A DNA stretch of 7,623 nt from Candidatus Bathyarchaeota archaeon. Lineage in GTDB: Archaea; Thermoproteota; Bathyarchaeia; 40CM-2-53-6; RBG-13-38-9. The notes below the pieces were generated by a model. That model searched no databases. It was not told where the DNA came from and saw only the letters and a list, made by a program, of their open reading frames with translations. Location of the stretch: NCBI GenBank assembly GCA_018396565.1, contig JAGTQO010000033.1, forward strand, positions 6,242-13,864. Reading direction: 5' to 3'. The position numbers were made by a program, and so were the translations under genes. Of this stretch, positions 1 to 5,225 are shown one piece after another. Position 1 is the first letter of the stretch. Every line of letters begins with the position of its first letter.

Positions 1-337
1 TCCCTCTAGGATTCTCCTCTAAAAGTTTCCCTATTGCGATACATCTACCGCCAGCTGAGGTAATTCTCTTGACTGCGGTGGATGAGAAGCTTAAGGCGGC
101 GACTGTTATCTGATGGTTTATTCTCCCTGAACCTAATACTTTCCCCGGTACGGCTACCGTGTCCCCCCCTCTCGTAACCCTTGCGATTCGACCCACATTC
201 ACTTGAGCCATATGCTCTCTAGATTTAAGCAATGATCGTAAAATTGCTGACCATATCGGAGCACAATTCTTCCTAGAGGCCTTCTGAAGAACTTTTACTA
301 ATTCGATCAGTTGGGGATTAGTTTTTTTCACCAACAT
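1..337 (-). CDS. rpl18e: Large-subunit ribosomal protein L18e (eL18), 3'-truncated by the window edge
   Basis: Structural protein of the archaeal/eukaryotic 50S/60S subunit, in the uL15/eL18 fold family. The minus strand reads 112 codons with no stop up to the left edge. The translation begins MLVKKTNPQLIELVKVLQKA, then an IWSAILRSL segment, AQVNVGRIARVTRGGDTVAVPGKVLG, and INHQITVAALSFSS before an LLEENPRG tail. The VPGKVLG and VAALSFS segments are hallmarks of L18e. Family members are about 120 residues, so only a few C-terminal residues and the stop are missing. The gene overlaps the end of rpoD by 20 nt, the usual archaeal rpoD-rpl18e order, so the two are co-transcribed. The start is uncertain: a GGAGG at 341-345 lies only 3 nt before the ATG at 337, but 6 nt before an in-frame TTG (334) and 9 nt before an in-frame GTG (331). 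Those may be the true start, giving a protein 1 or 2 residues shorter. Family identity is very secure. Confidence 0.95.
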   Translation of the reverse strand, partial: MLVKKTNPQLIELVKVLQKASRKNCAPIWSAILRSLLKSREHMAQVNVGRIARVTRGGDTVAVPGKVLGSGRINHQITVAALSFSSTAVKRITSAGGRCIAIGKLLEENPRG

Positions 338-1166
338 TCCCCTCCAGCTCGGTTAAAAGATTAGAAAAATCTATTGCTTTCTCACGGACCTCTCGTAAGG
401 CTTCTTGCAGTATTCTTACTACAGGTAATGAGCCGGTGCCTTCGATATGGAATATGAAATCCTCCTCACTCCAAGAGAGATTGATAGGGGAGGGTTTTCT
501 AGGACAGTGCCTAACGCATTCAGAACATAGGGTACAGTTCTCACTGTTCCTCACCTGAAGTTTACCGTCGGCCAAATAGAGTATTTTTTGAGGGCAATAT
601 TTGACGCAACCCCCGCAGCCGTCACATTTCTTGGGGGTTATTGTAATTATAGGTAGATATTTGTAAGCACAGGCTGATACAGGCTGCCACTTGGCATGCT
701 CTTGACCGCGCCCAAGCCTGGCATAAGCTTCCAGTTTGAGCTTCTGGCCTGGAGCCAGCTTCACTATCGGAATCTTATCGCTTACAGGTCTAATTGTTGG
801 GTTCTCAGGCTTGAGGTCACCTGAATAAACTGTGATAGTCTTATCGTTTGCTCCAGCCTCCAATGTTAATGAAACCCTGCATCTGTTGCAGCCAAGCTCA
901 CTTTTACAATCGCACCTATCAGGGAGAGTGTATGTGTCGAGGTCTGTAACCAAAGGTATGAGACCTAGCCTATGAGCCAGTACTTCATCAAACAGGATTG
1001 AAGTATTCTCTATTATAATAACATCGTCTATAGCCATTGTTGGGACCTCAGCTATCATTATCCTTCGTAACGTATTAGCAAAAGCTGGAGTTATACCGTT
1101 GACTCTGAATTTTAACAGACGATCTTCCAGTTTGATTATAGACAACTCCAAATCGTTCAACCCCAC
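318..1166 (-). CDS. rpoD: DNA-directed RNA polymerase subunit D (Rpo3) with a two-cluster ferredoxin domain
   Basis: Archaeal homologue of bacterial alpha and eukaryotic Rpb3. It pairs with subunit L to nucleate RNA polymerase assembly. The N-terminal dimerisation region is clear (ANTLRRIMIAEVPTMAIDDV, about residues 30-49, then LAHRLGLIPL at 63-72). The insert contains C85-D-C87 and C93-N-R-C96, resembling the zinc-binding cysteines of Rpb3. Residues 181-222 form a ferredoxin-like domain with two complete motifs, C181-C184-C187-C191-P and C211-C214-C217-C221-P, so two 4Fe-4S clusters are predicted. The C terminus returns to the dimerisation domain (FHIEGTGSLPVVRILQEAL). At 282 residues it is full length. 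The start is GTG at 1166; an in-frame TGA lies immediately upstream, and the nearby ATG at 1170 is out of frame. No SD sits at the usual distance: the nearest GGAGG is about 25 nt away. It is the first gene of its operon here, followed by rpl18e. Confidence 0.96.
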   Translation of the reverse strand: MGLNDLELSIIKLEDRLLKFRVNGITPAFANTLRRIMIAEVPTMAIDDVIIIENTSILFDEVLAHRLGLIPLVTDLDTYTLPDRCDCKSELGCNRCRVSLTLEAGANDKTITVYSGDLKPENPTIRPVSDKIPIVKLAPGQKLKLEAYARLGRGQEHAKWQPVSACAYKYLPIITITPKKCDGCGGCVKYCPQKILYLADGKLQVRNSENCTLCSECVRHCPRKPSPINLSWSEEDFIFHIEGTGSLPVVRILQEALREVREKAIDFSNLLTELEGNVGEKN

Positions 1167-1232
1167 TCATTGAGGAGAGCCGTTGGGTTAACCTCCTATA
1201 TCGAGTCACTCCTAAACACTCGGGGAGCTAAG

Positions 1233-1266
1233 GCCGAACAGACCACTTTCTAGCCTATTCGGCTAG
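1233..1266 (-). promoter_or_regulatory. Candidate structured leader of rpoD with two mutually exclusive hairpins
   Basis: In RNA read from the minus strand, two perfect 6-bp stems can form. One pairs CTAGCC/GGCTAG (1261-1266 with 1250-1255, 5-nt loop). The other pairs GCCGAA/TTCGGC (1258-1263 with 1233-1238, 19-nt loop). They share bases 1261-1263, so only one can form at a time. The element would fall within a leader of about 100 nt if transcription starts about 25 nt downstream of the TATA-like box at 1286-1293. A regulatory role, for example autogenous control of an RNA polymerase/ribosomal operon, is inference only. Short stems like these can arise by chance. Confidence 0.3.
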
Positions 1267-1271
1267 CGTAC

Positions 1272-1294
1272 ACATATAAACGTTCTTTATATGT
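1272..1294. promoter_or_regulatory. Perfect 9-bp inverted repeat of TATA-like boxes in the rpoD/glcG divergent region
   Basis: ACATATAAA (1272-1280) and TTTATATGT (1286-1294) are exact reverse complements separated by CGTTC. Each arm resembles an archaeal TATA box on both strands. On the minus strand, the box at 1286-1293 is a reasonable rpoD promoter, giving a leader of about 100 nt. The symmetry could also mark a dimeric regulator site covering the promoter. The palindrome is directly seen; its function is inferred. Confidence 0.5.
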
Positions 1295-1340
1295 TTATTT
1301 AGTCGATGCACATAAGCAGGTGTGTTCACATTCCTACCGT

Positions 1341-1360
1341 AAAAAGGATAAATTTATTTC
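1341..1360 (+). promoter_or_regulatory. Probable promoter (BRE plus TATA) of the GlcG/HbpS-family gene
   Basis: A purine-rich AAAAAGG (1341-1347), resembling a BRE, is followed directly by the AT-rich box ATAAATTTAT (1348-1357). Initiation about 25 nt downstream would start near 1376-1380 and leave a leader of about 25-30 nt containing GAGGG (1394-1398). That SD-like run lies 7 nt before the ATG at 1406, so promoter, SD and start spacing are mutually consistent. Confidence 0.5.
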
Positions 1361-1405
1361 TATTAAGTCAAATGACACATGACAGTGTTGTATGAGGGTT
1401 GAAAC

Positions 1406-1831
1406 ATGTTTGTCAAAGACTCCATAAAATTGACCCTGGAGGGTGCGAAAGCCATCTTAGCAGCGGCAGAACGTAAAGCTAGGGAGATAGGTGTACCGAT
1501 GGATATAGCCATAGTCGATGAAGGTGGAAATCTACTGGTTTTTGAGAGGATGGATGGAGCGAAGATTACAAGTATCGATATCGCGATCAACAAGGCTTTC
1601 ACAGCAGCGGGAAGCAGAAGAGGAACCCACGAATACGCTGACATAGCTGCACCAGGAAGGCCTGCATTTGGAATTCATGTGAGTAATCAAGGTAGATTCA
1701 TGATCTTCGGGGGAGGATTACCTATCGTGATCAAAGGAGAAGTTGTGGGAGGAATAGGATGCAGTTCAGGAACGGCGGAAGAGGATAGAATAGTAGCTCA
1801 AGCAGGATTAGATGCCCTTCCGAAAGACTGA
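1406..1831 (+). CDS. GlcG/HbpS-family (DUF336) protein, possible heme or cofactor binding
   Basis: A complete 141-residue cytosolic protein of the GlcG/HbpS (DUF336) family, with no signal peptide or membrane segment. Family signatures in order are an N-terminal helix (LTLEGAKAILAAAERKAREI, 9-28), the strand VPMDIAIVDEGGNLLVFERMDGA (30-52), the INKAFTAAGSRR segment (61-72), FGGGLPIVIKGEVVGGIGCSSG (101-122) and the C-terminal EEDRIVAQAGLDAL helix. Characterised relatives include HbpS, an extracellular heme-binding protein, and GlcG, of unclear role in glycolate operons. Neither tells us the function here, because no glycolate oxidase or two-component genes are adjacent. The protein lacks the export signal of HbpS and is shorter. 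It is a single-gene unit, divergent from rpoD and convergent with the archaeosortase-like gene. The ATG start has a good SD (GAGGG, 7-nt spacing). Family call is secure; substrate and role are unknown. Confidence 0.88.
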   Translation: MFVKDSIKLTLEGAKAILAAAERKAREIGVPMDIAIVDEGGNLLVFERMDGAKITSIDIAINKAFTAAGSRRGTHEYADIAAPGRPAFGIHVSNQGRFMIFGGGLPIVIKGEVVGGIGCSSGTAEEDRIVAQAGLDALPKD

Positions 1832-1917
1832 AACACCAACACATGTAACAGGAAGCGGAGTAGGGGACTAGGTAAGTATTTGCAATGGCAACTCAATTTG
1901 AAACAAGTGTTGGCCTA

Positions 1918-2931
1918 TCACCTCTTCAATAATAGTTGAGGTGACGCTTCGATATGATTCCCTGAATATCTCTTAAGTCTTACATCTAGTGTAGTTACTA
2001 CTAGCAAGTATATAATGATCCATATGGTGAAAAGAACCTCGCCTATTGACTCGTGGAACATTCTCAGATTGATGTCTATGTAGGCTCCATAGTATATTAT
2101 TAGGAAGATTCTAATTATGTTAACGAAGAATGTACCGATAGCCCCCAAACATGCGTAAACTAATTTTTTAAAAGTAGATGTCTGAAGTTTTAACATAAGT
2201 ATAATAATTACCAGGAAGTAGATTACCATGCTCAATACCCCGGCACATTGCCAGTAAATCTCTATGAGTAGAAAGCCCTTGTTTCCCCAGACCGCTAAAG
2301 TTTCACCTCCCAAATAGTCGATCCTCACACCTACACTCCTCAGTAGGAAGACTGTAATTGCCAATATTGGCTTCATCATAAATTGAAGAGACTCAGCAGA
2401 ACCATAGGGAAATGTGGCATCTAACAACAGAATGAGAGCCATTCCTGAGAGAAAAACTATAGGTGTAGGAAAGTACTTTAAATTCTTAAATCCAAAAATA
2501 GTCGTGACCAGCACTAAGACATGAGCGGCATAAACCAAGTAATCTAAAACTCTGGTCCAACTGAGAATCTGAGGTTTTGTTACATACCCCAGTTTGGAAC
2601 CGAAATGAGCTATCAGACTCCCTTGGCCAAAGGCGTATACGGCACAAAAATAACTTGAGAACACAACCGTTGTAACTATAATGGTAAATATTTTCGTGCT
2701 TGTAAACTCCATCCTAACATTCCTCCTTATATCGAACCATTCCAATGTCAAGAAGATGAGGGCAAAAAGTAAGCCAGCTCCGGCCCCTTCATTCCAACCG
2801 AGTATGAAATGGTTTGGATCAATGAGTAACAATGTCGCGATTGGTAAAACGAATGCGAGCAGAAAAATCTCCTTGCACATCATATTCAACAACCTACGCT
2901 GCTGGAAACCAGGTAATACTAGCCCAGACAT
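1918..2931 (-). CDS. Exosortase/archaeosortase-family integral membrane protein
   Basis: A 337-residue polytopic membrane protein with roughly eight or more hydrophobic segments. The archaeosortase/exosortase signature lies in the C-terminal half: catalytic Cys229 in YWQCAGVLS, matching the family C-[SA]-G-[LV]-x-S motif; Arg274 in VNIIRI, matching N-x-x-R; and His293 in FHESIG, matching H-x-x-x-G. Family members are proposed cysteine transpeptidases that recognise a C-terminal sorting tail (PGF-, PEF- or VPxxP-CTERM type) on exported proteins, cleave it and attach the product to a membrane or surface lipid. No gene in the window has such a tail, so the substrate must be elsewhere. The reading frame opens at ATG 2931 just after an in-frame TAA, but the TATA-like box at 2945-2952 is so close that transcription should begin near 2923. 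Translation may therefore start at the tandem ATGs 2883/2880 (codons 17-18). Family call is strong; the subfamily is not determined. Confidence 0.88.
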   Translation of the reverse strand: MSGLVLPGFQQRRLLNMMCKEIFLLAFVLPIATLLLIDPNHFILGWNEGAGAGLLFALIFLTLEWFDIRRNVRMEFTSTKIFTIIVTTVVFSSYFCAVYAFGQGSLIAHFGSKLGYVTKPQILSWTRVLDYLVYAAHVLVLVTTIFGFKNLKYFPTPIVFLSGMALILLLDATFPYGSAESLQFMMKPILAITVFLLRSVGVRIDYLGGETLAVWGNKGFLLIEIYWQCAGVLSMVIYFLVIIILMLKLQTSTFKKLVYACLGAIGTFFVNIIRIFLIIYYGAYIDINLRMFHESIGEVLFTIWIIIYLLVVTTLDVRLKRYSGNHIEASPQLLLKR

Positions 2932-2944
2932 TTAGGATTCATCT

Positions 2945-2952
2945 ATTTATAT
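2945..2952 (-). promoter_or_regulatory. TATA-like box for the archaeosortase-like gene
   Basis: On the minus strand this reads ATATAAAT. It is centred 17 nt upstream of the ATG at 2931, closer than the roughly 25 nt expected between box and transcription start. This favours a downstream translation start (2883 or 2880), or else the box is not the one used. Confidence 0.4.
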
Positions 2953-3019
2953 TGATTACTCTACTCCAAAATCGAATAGAATACAGATGGATAAGTAGAG
3001 ATAATTGTTTCATCAAACC

Positions 3020-3074
3020 TTAAATTTAAAGTAAGACACAGATGATTCAGTGTAGTATTCTCGGAGGATATCCT
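3020..3074 (+). promoter_or_regulatory. coaBC promoter and Shine-Dalgarno sequence that decides the start
   Basis: TAAATTTA (3021-3028) is a TATA-like box, predicting transcription from about 3049-3051. That is downstream of the first in-frame ATG (3042). A strong GGAGG (3063-3067) follows, with 7-nt spacing to an in-frame TTG at 3075. Box, SD and TTG fit one another, whereas the ATG at 3042 has no SD and would lie outside the transcript. Confidence 0.6.
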
Positions 3075-4331
3075 TTGTCGCATAACCTCCTAAAAGATAT
3101 AACGGCTACCGTAGGAAAAGAGTTAATTGACAAGAGGATAACCCTTTGCGTGACCGGCAGCGTAGCCGCCTCCCAGGCACCAGAGATCGCGAGGGAATTG
3201 ATGCGCAGAGGTGCCGATGTTCATGTGGTACTTTCCCCAGCAGCATGTAAATTGATAAGTCCAGCTTTGATGGAGTGGGCCACAGGGAACCCCGTCGTAA
3301 AAGAGCTTACTGGCAGGGTGGAGCATGTTGAACTTGCAGGGGATTGGCCTGGAAGATCAGACCTGATCCTGGTGGCGCCAGCGACAGCGAATACGATAGG
3401 CAAGATAGCATATGGAATAGATGATACGCCTGTAACTACGGTCGTAACGACAGCATTAGGTTCAGGAATACCAGTTATGATTGCCCCTGCCATGCACCAG
3501 TCAATGTATAGACATCCCATTGTCTTGGATAATATTAGGAAGTTGAGGAGTATAGGTATTGATGTGCTTGATCCAGAAATTGTTGAGGGGAAGGCGAAGA
3601 TAATTAAGACTTCAGTAATTGTAGATGCTGTCGTCCAGAAGCTGTCATTCAAGGACCTTGAAAGCTTTAGGTGTCTAGTTACAGCTGGCCCCACTGTTGA
3701 GCACATAGACCCGGTCCGAATAATTACCAACAGAAGCTCGGGGAGGATGGGTGTAGCGATAGCAAGAGAAACTTCGAGACGTGGTGCGGAGACGACGCTC
3801 ATAATTGGCCCGACAGAGATTGAAATACCTTTTAACATAAAGACCATAAGAGTTGATACTTCACAGAATATGCTCGATGCGGTTGAGAATGAACTCAACA
3901 GTAAGGACTATAAGGTCTTCATAGGAAGCGCTGCTGTCACAGACTATAGACCGGCAGTATCTCAGAAGGTTAAGATACAGACGAGGAACACCCCAAAACT
4001 TGTAATTGAACTTCAAGCCACCCCCAAGATAATAGAGAGAGTGAGAAAGATTCGGCCTGAAATTTTCATAGTTGCATTTAAAGCTGAGTATGGATTGACC
4101 GATACTGAGCTTGTTAGAAGGAGCCAGGAGTATCTTCAACAGTCAAGCGCCGATTTAGTTGTAGCAAATCATGTTGGTGTTGATGGAGTTGGGTTTGCCT
4201 CAGAGACAAATGAAGTGTTCATCGTGGATAGAGACTTGAAGGTCACGCATATAAGTCGAGCAAGTAAAGGGGAAATCGCTAGACATCTTATAGATTATGT
4301 AGCTATGAAGCTTGGTGTTAAGAGAGATTGA
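3042..4331 (+). CDS. coaBC: Bifunctional phosphopantothenoylcysteine decarboxylase / phosphopantothenate-cysteine ligase (CoaBC, Dfp)
   Basis: Two consecutive steps of coenzyme A synthesis: CTP-dependent ligation of cysteine to 4'-phosphopantothenate, then FMN-dependent decarboxylation to 4'-phosphopantetheine. Residues are numbered from the ATG at 3042. The CoaC flavoprotein domain spans about 30-200, with VTGS (37-40), the likely catalytic His95 in VEHVEL, VAPATANTIGK (111-121) and PAMHQSMY (149-156); archaeal orthologues such as that of Methanocaldococcus also have PAMH where bacteria have PAMN. The CoaB domain spans about 207-425, with TAGPTVEHIDPVR (214-226), ITNRSSGRMG (228-237), SAAVTDYRP (296-304), TPKI (327-330) and FKAEYG (346-351). 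The fusion is full length. The true start is probably the TTG at 3075 (418 residues), which keeps the conserved SHNLLKDI leader and has an excellent SD. The 3' end overlaps the nitrilase start, implying a two-gene operon. Archaea feed this step through pantoate kinase and phosphopantothenate synthetase, neither present here. Confidence 0.95.
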   Translation: MIQCSILGGYPLSHNLLKDITATVGKELIDKRITLCVTGSVAASQAPEIARELMRRGADVHVVLSPAACKLISPALMEWATGNPVVKELTGRVEHVELAGDWPGRSDLILVAPATANTIGKIAYGIDDTPVTTVVTTALGSGIPVMIAPAMHQSMYRHPIVLDNIRKLRSIGIDVLDPEIVEGKAKIIKTSVIVDAVVQKLSFKDLESFRCLVTAGPTVEHIDPVRIITNRSSGRMGVAIARETSRRGAETTLIIGPTEIEIPFNIKTIRVDTSQNMLDAVENELNSKDYKVFIGSAAVTDYRPAVSQKVKIQTRNTPKLVIELQATPKIIERVRKIRPEIFIVAFKAEYGLTDTELVRRSQEYLQQSSADLVVANHVGVDGVGFASETNEVFIVDRDLKVTHISRASKGEIARHLIDYVAMKLGVKRD

Positions 4332-5101
4332 ATCGAATAAAGGTGGCTGCGATACAGATTGGCCCTGAACATGCGTCGAAAGAGATGCTTGAGACTCTAG
4401 TTGCCACATCTGTAGATGAAGGAGCTAGACTACTATGTTTCCCGGAACATTGGATAGGACAAGAGACAGAGAGAGGGGTCTCTACCGCAATAGAGTTAAT
4501 GAAGAAGTTAGCTAGAAATTTCAGGGTTACAATAATCGCAGGGGGGTTCTATCTTGATTTTCAAGACGGACCCTACGTTGCAGCGCCTGTAATAGATCTT
4601 CGGGGAGAAGTGATCGGGGTACAGAGAAAGATACATCTTTTCGGCGAAGAGAGGAAAATAGCGAAGCCAGGCTCAGATACCAACATATTCAACATCAACG
4701 GGGTGAAGTTTGGGGTCATCGTTTGTTACGACTTAGTATTTCCAGAAGTTGCAAGGGCTCTTGCATTGAAAGGGGCAGACCTAGTGTTTGTCCCGTCAAG
4801 AATATTGAGTCACGGCGTCAAGCCGTGGCACCTATACCTCTCAACTAGATGCTTGGAGAACCGGCTACCGATGGTATCTGTCAACATCGTGTGGCCACCA
4901 CAGTACGTAGGGCAGAGTACCATATTAGATTTGGAACAACACATAGATTCATCAATAGTTTATCCAAAGATTATCGCAACCGGTGGGCAGTCTTCTGAAG
5001 CAATTATAGCTGAAATAGATCTAGAAACTGCCAGGAGGCTAAGAGAGTCCAGACTGAGTGAAAGACGTCCTGAAGTTTACAAGTCAATGCTAAATGGGTA
5101 G
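4328..5101 (+). CDS. Carbon-nitrogen hydrolase (nitrilase superfamily), substrate unknown
   Basis: A complete 257-residue soluble amidohydrolase with the nitrilase Glu-Lys-Cys triad: Glu40 in LLCFPEHW, Lys101 in VQRKIHLF and nucleophile Cys133 in VIVCYDLVFPE. A second conserved Glu is likely in GEERKI (near 107-108). Length and motif order match small single-domain amidases such as omega-amidase, deaminated-glutathione amidase and N-carbamoyl amino-acid hydrolase; the sequence alone does not choose among them. It starts at TTG 4328, whose last two bases form part of the coaBC stop (TTGA overlap), so translation is probably coupled. An in-frame GTG at 4343 is possible but would cut into the first beta strand (VAAIQIG). 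Because vanin-type pantetheinases and beta-ureidopropionases belong to the same superfamily, linkage to coaBC suggests a link to pantothenate/CoA or beta-alanine metabolism; that is inference from position only. Confidence 0.9.
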   Translation: MNRIKVAAIQIGPEHASKEMLETLVATSVDEGARLLCFPEHWIGQETERGVSTAIELMKKLARNFRVTIIAGGFYLDFQDGPYVAAPVIDLRGEVIGVQRKIHLFGEERKIAKPGSDTNIFNINGVKFGVIVCYDLVFPEVARALALKGADLVFVPSRILSHGVKPWHLYLSTRCLENRLPMVSVNIVWPPQYVGQSTILDLEQHIDSSIVYPKIIATGGQSSEAIIAEIDLETARRLRESRLSERRPEVYKSMLNG

Positions 5102-5183
5102 GGATATAACGACTATAATAATTACAGCATCTGCCTCCACCACAAAGTCTTCAATAAACCCTTAGACGCCGTTGCCAAAAACA

Positions 5184-5216
5184 ATATAAATTGTACTACA
5201 CAATTATGAATGGAGG
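5184..5216 (+). promoter_or_regulatory. ulaG-like gene promoter with overlapping 6-bp inverted repeat (candidate operator) and SD
   Basis: The TATA-like box ATATAAAT (5184-5191) is followed by the perfect inverted repeat AATTGT (5189-5194) / ACAATT (5200-5205) with a 5-nt spacer. The repeat touches the downstream edge of the box and ends just before the expected start of transcription (about 5208-5214). GGAGG (5212-5216) lies 9 nt before the ATG at 5226. A dyad placed between TATA and start is a position where archaeal repressors block polymerase recruitment. The dyad is seen; its use as an operator is inferred. Confidence 0.45.
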
Positions 5217-5225
5217 AGAAGTGTC

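Noticed and set aside
1204..1268. tRNA-like fold upstream of rpoD, suggested by several short GC stems.
   Set aside because: There is no T-loop consensus (GGTTCRANTCC) and no matching acceptor stem on either strand.
1836..1913. CCAACAC / GTGTTGG inverted repeat spanning the gap between the GlcG-like and archaeosortase-like genes.
   Set aside because: The arms are 7 bp with a loop of more than 60 nt and no oligo-T run, so it is not convincing as a terminator or attachment site.
3221..3898. Long minus-strand open frame (225 codons) inside coaBC.
   Set aside because: It lies antisense to a gene with clear conserved motifs, its translation resembles no family, and it has no promoter or SD. It is a coding shadow.
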